64,000 bases of DNA from assembly GCA_963696525.1 (NCBI GenBank), contig CAVOKO010000011.1:124001-188000 (forward strand), read 5' to 3'. This DNA is from CAWBRT01 sp963696525. Its GTDB lineage: Bacteria; Acidobacteriota; Terriglobia; Terriglobales; Acidobacteriaceae. Position 1 is the first letter of the stretch; every line of letters begins with the position of its first letter. Below the pieces are notes generated by a model that was not told the DNA's origin, did no database searches, and saw only the letters and a program-made list of their open reading frames with translations. Position numbers and translations under genes: made by a program. Below are positions 1 to 9,094 of the stretch, one piece after another.

Positions 1-1224
1 ACGTCGAAGTCGAATACGTTCTCGATCAGCGGCTGCCGTTCACTTCCATGGCCGCCCTGGTGCATGAAGAGTTTCTGTGCGGCAGGGAGGTGCTGACGGT
101 CGCGGGCACGCACGGCAAGACGACCACGACATCGATGCTGGCGTGGATATTCCACGTCGCTGGACGCGAGCCATCGTTTCTCATCGGCGGAATCGCCGAG
201 AACTTCGGCTCCAGCTTCGCCGTGAGCGAGGGCCGCGAGTTCATCCTCGAAGGCGATGAATACGACACCGCGTTCTTCGACAAAGGCCCGAAGTTCATGC
301 ATTACTTCCCCGATGGCGTGATCCTGACCTCGGTCGAGTTCGACCACGCCGATATTTACCGCGGCCTTGACGAAGTGAAGACAGCGTTCAAGCGACTGGT
401 GAACCTGGTTCCCGCCGGGGCCGCGTAGTTGCCTGGGATGAGCAAGGCAGCGCCGGCGGCTTGGATCAGGGAAGCGTCGCCGGCAGCGTCAGCGAGTGCG
501 TCAGCCGCGCATTTTGTACGGTTGAGCGCTATGGCTTCGCCGAGGATTCCGCCTGGCGCATTCGCGACGTGCGTTACGAGCCGCGATCGCACCACCTGGC
601 GCGTGGAGCGCCACGGCCAGCCATGGGCCGAGTTCGAGTTCGCGCTGGCGGGGGAATACAACGTCTTGAACGCCACCGCCGCCGCCGCTCTTGCCGCCGG
701 CTACGGCATCGATAGCGCAACCATTGGCGATGCCCTGCGCAGCTTCCGCAGCGTGAAGCGGCGCCTGGAAGTGAAAGCCGAGATTGACGGGATTACGGTG
801 ATTGACGACTTCGCCCATCACCCGACCGCAATTGCCGTCACGCTGCAGGCGCTGCGGACGCGATTTGCCGGATGCCGCCTGTGGGCCATTCTCGAACCGC
901 GTTCCAACAGCTTGCGGCGAAATGTTTTTCAGCAGGAACTGGTCGAAAGCCTGGCGAACGCCGACGAGGTCGTAATGGCCTCGGTTTACTTCAAGCCGAA
1001 CGACGCGCTTGCGCCCGGAGCAGCGTCTCGACGTTAATGCCGTGGTCGCCGAACTTGAGCGCCACGGACGACGGGCGCGGCAATTCGCCGATGCCGATGC
1101 CATTGTCGCCGGCATTGCCGGCGAGCTGCGCGGCGGAGACGTGGTCGCCATTCTCTCCAACGGCGGTTTCGGCGGAATCTACGAAAAATTGCCGGCACGT
1201 CTGCGCCAGTTGCAGTCCCGCTGA
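1..1224 (+). pseudogene. mpl: Mpl, UDP-MurNAc:L-Ala-gamma-D-Glu-mDAP ligase, partial and frame-broken
   Basis: Mpl reattaches recycled murein tripeptide to UDP-MurNAc in the cytoplasm. The Mur-ligase P-loop GTHGKTTT lies near bases 105-130. It is followed by the EGDEYDTAFFD segment typical of Mpl, then DDFAHHPTA and an LEPRSNS motif. The N-terminus lies before base 1. The gene is not one open frame: it reads in frame 3 to about 418, frame 2 (VVAWDEQG to RYGFAEDSAW) to about 595, frame 3 again to about 1010, and frame 1 (EQRLDVNAVV to GGIYEKL) to the stop at 1224. Conserved sequence continues across all three breaks, so they are single-base indels, either recent decay or sequence errors. Family assignment is firm; functionality is not. 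Confidence 0.85.
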
Positions 1225-1267
1225 GGGGGCGAATCTGGACACCATCGCTCGTCTGATTTCGAATCGG

Positions 1268-1765
1268 TTACGCGGCCGACTTCGAATTCGCGCGCGGCGG
1301 GGTCGGCTGATCTGGCCGCATCCCGAGGGTGCGCAGGGTGCGCAGGATCAGGTCGCGTTCTTTTTCGAAGTTGGCTTTCTCTGGCAGTTTTTGCGTGGTG
1401 AGATAGCTTCGTGCCCGCGTAACCAGTTCGTAGCGGTCGGGATCGGCGAGCGCTCGGCTGCCTCTCGTGTAGACCGGCGAACAGCCATCGCAGCTGTTGG
1501 GATCCCAATCCTGCTTGCGCGCATGACAGGCGGAACATGCCAGCAGGCAGTTCCAGCCCACGTCTGCAAGCTCGGGATACCTCACGATGGGCAGCAGATG
1601 ATCGATGCTGGAGCCGAACGACACGGTGTCACGGCACGAGAGCATGTCTTTGCCGCAGTAAGTGCATCGGCATCCGTCCCGCAGCCATATCGCCAAGGTC
1701 CGAGGGTCCCACTGCTTCATGAATTCCTTGTGCACCAAGTCTTCCGCGATGTGTAGGTAGTCCAT
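1268..1765 (-). CDS. HNH endonuclease family protein
   Basis: The 165-residue product carries an HNH nuclease core. CTYCGKDM supplies a first zinc pair, SSIDHLLPI the first His, and GWNCLLACSACHARK the Asn/second Cys pair and last His. HNH proteins cut or nick DNA with one metal ion; the cellular substrate cannot be read here. The start at 1765 is chosen because GGGAAGG lies just upstream, whereas the longer open frame up to 1837 lacks such a site. It converges on mpl and shares no operon with it. It could be a housekeeping HNH of unknown role, a type common in acidobacteria, rather than a restriction enzyme. Confidence 0.85.
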   Translation of the reverse strand: MDYLHIAEDLVHKEFMKQWDPRTLAIWLRDGCRCTYCGKDMLSCRDTVSFGSSIDHLLPIVRYPELADVGWNCLLACSACHARKQDWDPNSCDGCSPVYTRGSRALADPDRYELVTRARSYLTTQKLPEKANFEKERDLILRTLRTLGMRPDQPTPPRANSKSAA

Positions 1766-2003
1766 TGGCCTTCCCTCGCCGCCCACCCCGCGAAGATAAC
1801 TTCGTGGGGACCCCGAAGCCGCTGCGGTCACCCGCATTCATAGCTTACCTCTAAACTTACTTCTAAACTACGGCAGCGCGGACTAAGTTTTCCTGACCTG
1901 CGGGAATCTTCCCTAAGCCGCTGATACGCTGGTGTTTATCTGAAGCAAAGCACCGGCACGGCAAGTTCCTGCCGGGTTGTCTTGCGCCCATTGTTATGGT
2001 TAT

Positions 2004-2603
2004 TCAATTCTGGTTGCGCAACACGCCGCGGGCGTCTTCCAACTGCCGGTGCAACAGAATGGCCGCCAGCACGAGCACGAACACGGCTGCGGCGATCAGC
2101 AACAAGACGCCGTAATACTGCGCCGGGTGACGAAGCGCCTGGATGAAGTGGCGTCCATAGTGCGAAGCGATGGAGGCAATGGCGGCATACCTTGCGGCGC
2201 GGCTCAACGTGACCACTACGACGAAGTTTCTCGGCCGGTAGTTCAACACCCCGGCGGCCGCGAAGAAAGCACTGGTGGGGGATGGAAAGGGCACCGCCGA
2301 AGAGAGTACCAGGGCTCCCGTGCCCCACTTTTCGAAATAAGCGAGCAGCTTGGTGACCCGGCGCTCGCCGAATTTCTCTCGCAAGTAGTCGGCGCCGGCA
2401 TGGCGCGCCATGTGGAAAGTTATGCAGGCGCCAATGACCGAACCTGTCGTTGCCACCGCGGCGTAGTAATACCAGGGGTCGCGATGCCGCGCCGCGAAGA
2501 TGGCCGTCAGAATATCCGGGCCGGAGAAGGTCGGTAGCGGGGTGCTGTCCGCAATGGCGAGCAGGAAGAGACCAAAGACGCCCAGGTGGCGCAGCAAAGA
2601 CAT
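2004..2603 (-). CDS. DedA/VTT-domain membrane protein
   Basis: This 199-residue integral membrane protein of the DedA (SNARE-associated, VTT) family probably moves or flips lipids across the inner membrane. Visible are an N-terminal hydrophobic segment (LRHLGVFGLFLLAIADS), the characteristic proline/serine stretch SSAVPFPSPTSAFFAAAGVL, and a final long hydrophobic helix near residues 170-190. FSGPDILTAIFAARHRDPWYYY is typical of the acidobacterial YqaA-like subgroup. I prefer the ATG at 2603 (MSLLRHLG); a GTG-initiated form up to 2687 is possible but adds a poorly conserved tail. No operon partner is obvious. Confidence 0.82.
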   Translation of the reverse strand: MSLLRHLGVFGLFLLAIADSTPLPTFSGPDILTAIFAARHRDPWYYYAAVATTGSVIGACITFHMARHAGADYLREKFGERRVTKLLAYFEKWGTGALVLSSAVPFPSPTSAFFAAAGVLNYRPRNFVVVVTLSRAARYAAIASIASHYGRHFIQALRHPAQYYGVLLLIAAAVFVLVLAAILLHRQLEDARGVLRNQN

Positions 2604-2757
2604 GTAGTTCGTCTGCCGCCGCGCGGCCGGCTGAAGGAAAGTCGCAAATACTTCGAAAAGTTGCACTCCGTCTACTTTACCAGCCACCGGGAAAAAGCAC
2701 AGCCGCGCTTCTTACGATGGTCAAGTTGGTTCGATTTTAAGCCGGAGTGGGATAAAA

Positions 2758-3930
2758 CTAAGCTGCCCTGGTATCAAGATCCTTGCCGTAGCCAACGCGA
2801 GGTGGAATCTTAGCCTCAGGCCCGACATGGACTGCTTTGTTTTTTGCTCGTCTGGTAGCCGAGATTCTGGCCGTGAACAAGAGGGCTGACAAACTTATCA
2901 GGATCACAACGACCGATTGCCAACCGCCCACAATTGTTTTGTTGCCCATAATCGTAAGCGCGACAAAAACGCAAAGCAGATGCACACAGAAGACCTGAAG
3001 CGAGGCTTGGCCGAGCATCACCAAAGGCTGGATCGCTAGCGGCTTCAGAACCGATCGAAACCGGATTGCCAAGGTCGCGACCGCCGTGAAATCAATGATC
3101 CGGCCAATCCCAAAATCCCACTTATTCAGCAGTGGGTCAAACTTCCCGAAATCGAGTACGTTTCCCATCTGCATGTAACGTAGTACCAGGAAACAAACCG
3201 CAACAATCGCCGCGGGAATCGTCAGACGTTTCGCCCAGACTTCGAGTTGCAAGTCACCCTTTGCCCAGTGAACGCCTAGCCACAGGCCAACGAGCCACCA
3301 GAGCTGCCATGCCCAGAGATCAAACGCGCCCATTTCGTTTAAAGGGATGTGTAAATGGAAGGCGCGCGTCATCAGGTGATACACAAAACCACGCAATCCG
3401 AATTGCGCAAGCAGCCAAATGGCGGAACCTGCGCCGAGAACGTATTTCCACCCCAACCGCGATGCCAGGATCAGAGCGATGGGCGTTAGTGCGAGGAAGA
3501 TAATGTAAATGGGCAGAATATCCAGCAGAGGTGGTCTGTAGATCATGAATGCAGCGTCGATGAAAGCATGGGTCCGGCCCACTGCAAAATAGAAGTCGAG
3601 CAGGTTGTGCACCGCAGGCCGGTTACCGTGGGCTGCGATCGGAGCTTCCACCACGAAGGCAAAAGCCAGCAGTAACAGCTGATAGCAATACAGGCGTCCG
3701 GCTCGCATCCACAACTTGCGGCACATCGACGCGTAACTTTCGCGCTCGGCAATCTGAAAGTAGATGCGGCCCGCAAAGAGCGCTGAAAGAAAGATGAACC
3801 CTTCCGTGGCCGCGAAAAATCCCAACGGCTGATTGATATATTTACTGAGAGCTGTTGGCAGATGGGTGAACGTGATCCATACCAGCATCAGACCGCGAAG
3901 AGCATCGAGTTCTTCTAAACGACCCCGCAT
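2758..3930 (-). CDS. OpgC-like membrane acyltransferase
   Basis: This 390-residue polytopic membrane protein has about ten hydrophobic segments. The N-terminus reads RLEELDALRGLMLVWITFTHLP, the signature of the OpgC/acyltransferase-3 clan, in which early Arg/His residues act in O-acyl transfer. OpgC succinylates periplasmic glucans in proteobacteria; the acceptor here is unknown. The start at 3930 follows GAGG by 6 nt (GAGGTTCCGATG). The gene lies about 40 bases downstream of the secreted hydrolase gene on the same strand (its stop is at 3973), so the two are probably cotranscribed and may act on the same envelope ester. Confidence 0.82.
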   Translation of the reverse strand: MRGRLEELDALRGLMLVWITFTHLPTALSKYINQPLGFFAATEGFIFLSALFAGRIYFQIAERESYASMCRKLWMRAGRLYCYQLLLLAFAFVVEAPIAAHGNRPAVHNLLDFYFAVGRTHAFIDAAFMIYRPPLLDILPIYIIFLALTPIALILASRLGWKYVLGAGSAIWLLAQFGLRGFVYHLMTRAFHLHIPLNEMGAFDLWAWQLWWLVGLWLGVHWAKGDLQLEVWAKRLTIPAAIVAVCFLVLRYMQMGNVLDFGKFDPLLNKWDFGIGRIIDFTAVATLAIRFRSVLKPLAIQPLVMLGQASLQVFCVHLLCVFVALTIMGNKTIVGGWQSVVVILISLSALLFTARISATRRAKNKAVHVGPEAKIPPRVGYGKDLDTRAA

Positions 3931-3972
3931 CGGAACCTCACATCGACGTCGCATCGGCAAGTTTGGCGCGAG

Positions 3973-4950
3973 CTATTTGTTGGCAAACTTGGCAGCGTCC
4001 GCGCTGAACTTCTTCAGGCCATCCGACTCTAAAAATTGCTTTGCTGCTGGGATTTGTTTCAGATAGGCGTCCCAGAATGCAAGGGTTTCGAGCTTCGCGC
4101 ATTGAAATACGCCATTCTGAACGCCTCCGCGCCGGGACGGACCTGCAAACCCCATGTGGGTTCCACCGGCGAGTTCCACCTCGTATTTATTGCCGGAGGG
4201 AGCCTTTTGGAAGGCCTCGCTTCGCCAGACCGGGGCTTCGCCCCAAGGCCCAAAATCGAGCGAACCGTACATGAGCAGCATCGGCAAACGGAGTTTGTCC
4301 CACGAGTGAGCGGTCAGCCCCATGCGACCTTCTCCCTGCGGCGACAATAGCAAAATAGCTGAAACGCGTTTGTCGGCGAAACTCTGCGGCCCGTCTTTCC
4401 CCGGTAGCAGAATGTTCATGCCACCGATTAGCTCAGCCGTATAGGCGCCGAAGGAGTGTCCGCCCACCCCGATATGTCGCTGATCGAGTTTGCCGCTCAA
4501 TTCCGGAGCACGCTTTTCAATCTCCGAAAGCGAATCGATGATGAACGAGATGTCTCGAGGCCGATTCTCCCATCCATGGGGATCGCTGATTGCATCGCGC
4601 AACGTCCCACGATACCCGCTATCAGCGATGGAATCGGCATGAGAAGGATGAATGCTCACGTATCCGAAGCTCGCCCAATGCCGCCCGAGTTCCGAGTAGC
4701 AGTCTTTCGACGCCAGTGCACCATGGGAAAAAACGATGACAGGAAACGGTCCGGGCGCGTCTGGGTAATAAATCTTCAGCGGCAGGTCTTTCTTGCGCGC
4801 TGCATCGTGCAAGACAATACGCTCGACCGTAAGCACGTGGTATGGGCCCGAACTCGGAGTGTATTGACCCCACGCGGCCCACGACCAAAGCAAAGTAGCA
4901 ATTATGGCTATCGCTTTAACCCAATTACGTTCGATACGAATTAACCTCAC
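3973..4950 (-). CDS. secreted alpha/beta hydrolase (PAF-acetylhydrolase/dienelactone-hydrolase-like)
   Basis: The 325-residue alpha/beta hydrolase starts with a hydrophobic signal segment (WVKAIAIIATLLWSWAAWGQ), so it is probably exported. PFPVIVFSHGALASKD gives the oxyanion-hole region. The nucleophile elbow is GGHSFGAYTAE (GxSxG), the acid is in MYGSLDFGPWG, and the catalytic His is in GGTHMGFAG. The pattern resembles bacterial platelet-activating-factor acetylhydrolase-like esterases, which cleave short-chain esters. It precedes the OpgC-like acyltransferase in the same direction, which suggests an acylation/deacylation pair. Substrate assignment is inference. Confidence 0.8.
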   Translation of the reverse strand: MRLIRIERNWVKAIAIIATLLWSWAAWGQYTPSSGPYHVLTVERIVLHDAARKKDLPLKIYYPDAPGPFPVIVFSHGALASKDCYSELGRHWASFGYVSIHPSHADSIADSGYRGTLRDAISDPHGWENRPRDISFIIDSLSEIEKRAPELSGKLDQRHIGVGGHSFGAYTAELIGGMNILLPGKDGPQSFADKRVSAILLLSPQGEGRMGLTAHSWDKLRLPMLLMYGSLDFGPWGEAPVWRSEAFQKAPSGNKYEVELAGGTHMGFAGPSRRGGVQNGVFQCAKLETLAFWDAYLKQIPAAKQFLESDGLKKFSADAAKFANK

Positions 4951-5149
4951 GAAACATCAACCCCACAGTCCCCATCCAAGCTTGCGAACAAAAATTCGCC
5001 GTATTAAATCTGGCAGTCTATATGGGATGTTCTGGGGTACGGAAAAGACCCACATCTTTCGCAAATCGCCTGGAATGGGCACGCTGACCCATACCAGTTC
5101 ACCTGCCTGGCCGTTTTGGGCCACGCCGGACGCGGTGACAGCGGGCGGT

Positions 5150-5158
5150 TGTTACAAT
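5150..5158 (+). promoter_or_regulatory. extended -10 promoter for terC, predicted leaderless
   Basis: TGT followed by TACAAT forms an extended -10 element. The hexamer ends 7 nt before the terC ATG at 5166, so transcription should start at or next to the A of the ATG. No Shine-Dalgarno sequence fits in that space. The same 7-nt geometry recurs at moaD, the hfq-like gene and rsmE in this window. Confidence 0.55.
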
Positions 5159-5165
5159 TCCAGCG

Positions 5166-6125
5166 ATGCCCGCGAACTGGCTTTTTTGGGTGTTGTTTCA
5201 TATCTTCGTGTTTGCCATGCTGGCGCTGGATCTCGGCGTCTTCCATCGCCAAGCGCGCGTCGTCCCGTTTCGCGAAGCGGTTGCGTGGACGGCGATGTGG
5301 ATTGCGCTGGCCGCCATTTTCGCCGCACTGATCTATTACTTCGGGCACGCCATGACGGGCGAGTCACAGCGTCCGACGCACGTGCTGGGGATCGAGTTCA
5401 TCACCGGATACGTCGTCGAAGAGGCGCTCAGCGTCGATAACCTGTTCGTCTTCCTGCTGCTGTTCCGCTACTTCGGGGTTCCCGGCGAGTATCAGCACAA
5501 GGTGTTGTTCTGGGGAATTCTGGGAGCGCTGGCGACGCGCGCCGCTTTCATCCTGACGGGGGTGACGCTGTTGAATCGCTTCCACTGGGTGCTTTACCTG
5601 TTTGGCGTGTTCCTGGTCTACGCCGGAGCAAAGCTGCTGGTGCAGAAGGATGAAGACCATATCGACCCGGAGGGCAATCCAGTGGCCAGATTTTTTCGCA
5701 GGCATGTGGCGATGGTTCCCGATTACGCGGACGGCAGGTTTTTCGTCCATCGGGAAGGCAAGCGCTACGCCACGCTGCTGGCACTGGTAGTGGTGGTCGT
5801 TGAGACCACCGACGTGGTATTCGCGACCGATTCGATTCCGGCGATCCTGGCTATTTCGCGCGATTCGTTTATTGTTTACACGTCCAATGTCTTTGCCATT
5901 CTGGGGCTGCGGTCGCTGTTCTTCGCGCTGGCGGGGATGATGAGAATGTTTCATCTGCTGCATTACGGTTTGGCCGTGATTCTGATATTCATCGGGGCAA
6001 AGATGCTGGCTTCGAACTGGTGGGAGATACCGACCGGATGGGCCCTGGCAACCGTGGCGGGAGTTCTCGCGCTTGCGGTGACGCTCTCGTTGGCATTCCC
6101 TGCGAAGGAAAAGAACCCGGAATAG
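5166..6125 (+). CDS. TerC/Alx family membrane protein
   Basis: The 319-residue TerC-family protein has about eight to nine membrane segments. The family signatures EEALSVDNLFVFLLLFRYFGVP (charged Glu/Asp in a membrane helix) and VVETTDVVFATDSIPAILAIS are intact. Both carry acidic residues thought to bind metal. TerC/Alx proteins export manganese or load metals onto secreted enzymes, and are also linked to tellurite resistance. The length is normal for the Alx branch. It is transcribed divergently from the hydrolase gene. I looked for a manganese riboswitch (yybP-ykoY) upstream and saw none. Confidence 0.92.
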   Translation: MPANWLFWVLFHIFVFAMLALDLGVFHRQARVVPFREAVAWTAMWIALAAIFAALIYYFGHAMTGESQRPTHVLGIEFITGYVVEEALSVDNLFVFLLLFRYFGVPGEYQHKVLFWGILGALATRAAFILTGVTLLNRFHWVLYLFGVFLVYAGAKLLVQKDEDHIDPEGNPVARFFRRHVAMVPDYADGRFFVHREGKRYATLLALVVVVVETTDVVFATDSIPAILAISRDSFIVYTSNVFAILGLRSLFFALAGMMRMFHLLHYGLAVILIFIGAKMLASNWWEIPTGWALATVAGVLALAVTLSLAFPAKEKNPE

Positions 6126-6366
6126 GCCGGGTAGTTGGTAGCTAGAAGCCTGCTAACCTATACTGATACGGCAACAGGTATCGGATGCCAGCGGCGTGAG
6201 CCGGATATTTCGACGGTGCTCTCGTCTGGCATTGCCGAGCGGGGCGACTTCAACTAAAATCCGCGCGACTCATCTTTCGGCTCTCCGGCGCACCCTGGGT
6301 TATGGTCAGGTTAGGAGGCCGCAAGCTAGAGAAAAACGTAGCCAGGTAACAGGTAAGGCTTGGGGA

Positions 6367-6394
6367 TTGGACTTATCTAAATGATTCTTATAAT
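6367..6394 (+). promoter_or_regulatory. sigma-70-type promoter of lon
   Basis: TTGGAC (6367-6372) and a perfect TATAAT (6389-6394) are separated by 16 nt, placing the transcript start near 6401 and giving a leader of about 65 nt before the lon ATG. The rest of the 340-nt gap after terC (6126-6466) holds a weak open frame that I reject. No heat-shock-type (sigma-32 or CIRCE) sequence was seen. Confidence 0.7.
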
Positions 6395-6466
6395 ACTTAT
6401 TTCGAGCTGAATCCAATCCCAGGCGACCGACATCAAAAGTTGAGTAAGATTGACTCAAGGAGTGTT

Positions 6467-8899
6467 ATGGCCAACGAAACGCGCAACTTAGAGAGTGTCT
6501 CGCCCGAATTCCGGGATGATGCCACGGAAGCGCGCACCCTGCCGGTGCTGCCGGTAAGGGACACGGTCCTATTCCCGCACGCTGTTTTGCCACTCACGGT
6601 GGGCCGGGAAAGTTCGGTTCAGCTAATCAACTCGCTGGGAGAAGACAAGACGATTGTGGTTGTGGCCCAGCGCGAGGCTCGCGTGGATTCCCCACAGCCG
6701 ACCGATTTGTTCATGATCGGGACGCTGGCGGTAGTTCATAAAGTCGTCAAGATGCCCAACCAGAGTCTGTTTGTTTTTGCCGAGGGTCTGGAGCGCGTGC
6801 GGCTTGACGAATACACGCAGTTGGCGCCGTTCATGAAAGCGACGGTGACCACGATCAGCGATGTGATTCCGCCCAAGAGCGCCGAAGTGGAGGCTTTGCA
6901 GCGGAACATCCTGACGCTGTTCCAGCAGATCGTGACGGGCTCGCCAACCCTTTCCGACGAGCTGTCGACCGTGGCCATGAATATCGAGGAACCGGGGCGT
7001 CTGGTCGATTTCGTCGCCTCGTCGCTGCCCTCGCTTTCGACGCGCGACAAGCAGGAGATTCTGGAGACACCGGACGTCTATCTGCGGCTGGACAAGATCA
7101 ATCAGCACTTGGCAAAAGAGCTGGAAGTGCAGCAGCTACGCAACAAGATCCAGTCCGAGGTGCAGGACCGCGTGCAGCAGACGCAGCGTGAGTACTACCT
7201 GCGCGAGCAGATGAAGGCAATCCAGAAAGAACTGGGCGAGCAGGACGAAACCCAGCGCGACGCGGAAGAATTCAAGGAAAAGATTGAACAGTCGGGCATG
7301 CCGGACGATGTCAAGAAGGAAGCTCTGAAGGAGCTGGCCAGGCTGGCGCGCATGTCTCCGATGGCGGCCGATTATTCGGTGACACGTAATTACCTGGAGT
7401 GGCTGGTAGTGCTACCCTGGGCGAAATCGTCGGGCGTCGAAGCCGATATTCTCAAGGCAAAAGCCATCCTCGACGAAGATCACTATGACCTGGAAAAGGT
7501 GAAGGAGCGCATTCTCGACTATTTGTCGGTGCGCCGCCTGAACCCGAAGATGAAGGGCCCGATCCTGTGCTTCTTCGGACCACCGGGCGTGGGCAAGACC
7601 TCGCTGGGCAAGTCTATTGCGCGGGCGCTCGGACGCAAGTTTGTCCGCCTGTCGTTGGGCGGTGTGCACGATGAGGCGGAGATCCGCGGACATCGCCGCA
7701 CCTACATCGGAGCGATGCCGGGGCAGATCATCCAGGGTATTCGCCGCGCCGAGACCAATGACCCGGTTTTCATGCTTGACGAAATCGATAAGGTGGGACG
7801 CGATTTCCGCGGCGATCCAACTTCAGCGCTGCTGGAGGCGCTGGACCCGGAGCAGAACAACACCTTCCGCGATAACTATCTGGACGTGCAATTCGACCTG
7901 TCGAAGGTGCTGTTTATCACGACCGCCAATCAGCTCGACACCATTCCCGATCCGCTGCGCGACCGCATGGAGATCATCGAACTGCATGGCTACACGGAAG
8001 AAGATAAGGCTCACATCACCTTCCAATACCTGATCAAGCGGCAGACGGAGGAGAACGGCGTTACCGATCAGCAGATCGAGTTCACCCAGGATGCGGTGAG
8101 CTTTATTATCCGGCACTACACGCGGGAGGCCGGGGTGCGCAGCCTGGAGCGGCAGATCGGAACCATTTGCCGGAAGCAGGCGCGCCGCATTGCCGAGGGT
8201 AAGCTCGATAAGCTTGTCGTAACGCGCGAAGTGGTGCACGAGATGCTGGGCGGCATCAAGGTCCGGGTTGACACCGAGATCGCGGAACGGACGAAGCGGC
8301 CCGGAGTAGTGGTTGGGCTTGCCTGGACTCCGACCGGCGGCGACATCCTCTTTGTCGAAGCGATGAAGATGAAGGGGAAGGGCGAATTCAAGATCACCGG
8401 CCAGATTCAGGACGTGATGCGCGAGTCAATGCAGGCGGCCCTCAGTTGGGTGCGCTCGAATGCGGTCTCGCTCGGCATCGACGAGGACTTTCTGACGAAG
8501 AACGATCTGCACATCCACGTGCCGGCCGGTGCCATACCGAAGGACGGCCCTTCGGCTGGCGTGACTATCGCTACGGCGTTGGTTTCGCTGTTGACCGGGC
8601 GGCCAGTTCGACCGCTGCTGGCCATGACCGGCGAAATCACGCTCAGCGGCAACGTGTTGCCGATCGGCGGCGTGAAGGAGAAGTTCCTGGCCGCCAGGCG
8701 CGCCGGAGTGAAGGACCTTATCTTCCCAGCCGACAATCGGCAGAATGTGGAAGAGGACGTGCTCCCCGAGCAATTGGAAGGGGTCAACGTGCATTACGCG
8801 AATACCATCAACGAGGTACTCGATATCGCGCTGCCGACGAGCAAGGACGAGGAGAAAAAAGACTCCGAAATTCGCGAGCAATTGCTCAGCAGCGTCTGA
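6467..8899 (+). CDS. lon: ATP-dependent protease Lon
   Basis: Lon is the cytoplasmic AAA+ serine protease that degrades misfolded and regulatory proteins. The N-terminal substrate-binding LON domain (LPVLPVRDTVLFPHAVLPL) occupies about residues 25-220. The AAA+ module has Walker A GPPGVGKTS near residue 371 and Walker B VFMLDEIDK. The protease domain has the Ser-Lys dyad, Ser696 in PKDGPSAG and Lys739 in GGVKEKFLAARRAG. At 810 residues it is of usual length. The start at 6467 is set by AAGGAG five bases upstream; the earlier TTG at 6440 has no such site. It has its own promoter and terminator, so it is probably monocistronic. Confidence 0.97.
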   Translation: MANETRNLESVSPEFRDDATEARTLPVLPVRDTVLFPHAVLPLTVGRESSVQLINSLGEDKTIVVVAQREARVDSPQPTDLFMIGTLAVVHKVVKMPNQSLFVFAEGLERVRLDEYTQLAPFMKATVTTISDVIPPKSAEVEALQRNILTLFQQIVTGSPTLSDELSTVAMNIEEPGRLVDFVASSLPSLSTRDKQEILETPDVYLRLDKINQHLAKELEVQQLRNKIQSEVQDRVQQTQREYYLREQMKAIQKELGEQDETQRDAEEFKEKIEQSGMPDDVKKEALKELARLARMSPMAADYSVTRNYLEWLVVLPWAKSSGVEADILKAKAILDEDHYDLEKVKERILDYLSVRRLNPKMKGPILCFFGPPGVGKTSLGKSIARALGRKFVRLSLGGVHDEAEIRGHRRTYIGAMPGQIIQGIRRAETNDPVFMLDEIDKVGRDFRGDPTSALLEALDPEQNNTFRDNYLDVQFDLSKVLFITTANQLDTIPDPLRDRMEIIELHGYTEEDKAHITFQYLIKRQTEENGVTDQQIEFTQDAVSFIIRHYTREAGVRSLERQIGTICRKQARRIAEGKLDKLVVTREVVHEMLGGIKVRVDTEIAERTKRPGVVVGLAWTPTGGDILFVEAMKMKGKGEFKITGQIQDVMRESMQAALSWVRSNAVSLGIDEDFLTKNDLHIHVPAGAIPKDGPSAGVTIATALVSLLTGRPVRPLLAMTGEITLSGNVLPIGGVKEKFLAARRAGVKDLIFPADNRQNVEEDVLPEQLEGVNVHYANTINEVLDIALPTSKDEEKKDSEIREQLLSSV

Positions 8900-8942
8900 T
8901 TAGCCCCAACACGCGTGCAAATACGGCGCGTGCCGGAAGACT

Positions 8943-8974
8943 AAAGCCCTATCCCGGCCGGGGTGGGGCTTTTT
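8943..8974 (+). terminator. intrinsic terminator of lon
   Basis: AAAGCCCTATCCCGG pairs with CCGGGGTGGGGCTTT (two G-U pairs) and is followed by a run of five T, about 45 nt after the lon stop. Confidence 0.85.
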
Positions 8975-9078
8975 GCTGTGCTCAGGATTTCGCCTGCGGT
9001 TCGGATCACCCCAGCGAGCCGAGCTTCGCCGGGGACCCCGATAGACGCCCGCAAAGCGGCTCAAGTTGCGTCACACTC

Positions 9079-9087
9079 TGGTATGCT
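9079..9087 (+). promoter_or_regulatory. extended -10 promoter for moaD-moaE, predicted leaderless
   Basis: TGG plus TATGCT (9082-9087) lies 7 nt before the ATG at 9095, the same spacing as at terC. No ribosome-binding site is present. Confidence 0.5.
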
Positions 9088-9094
9088 TTCGTGC

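Noticed and set aside
872..1756. 294-codon plus-strand frame
   Set aside because: Lies across the mpl end and antisense to the HNH gene; low-complexity basic composition.
4951..5165. Possible yybP-ykoY manganese riboswitch before terC
   Set aside because: No matching conserved loops were found; the gene looks leaderless.
6196..6384. 62-codon frame upstream of lon
   Set aside because: Overlaps the lon promoter and has no ribosome-binding site or family.
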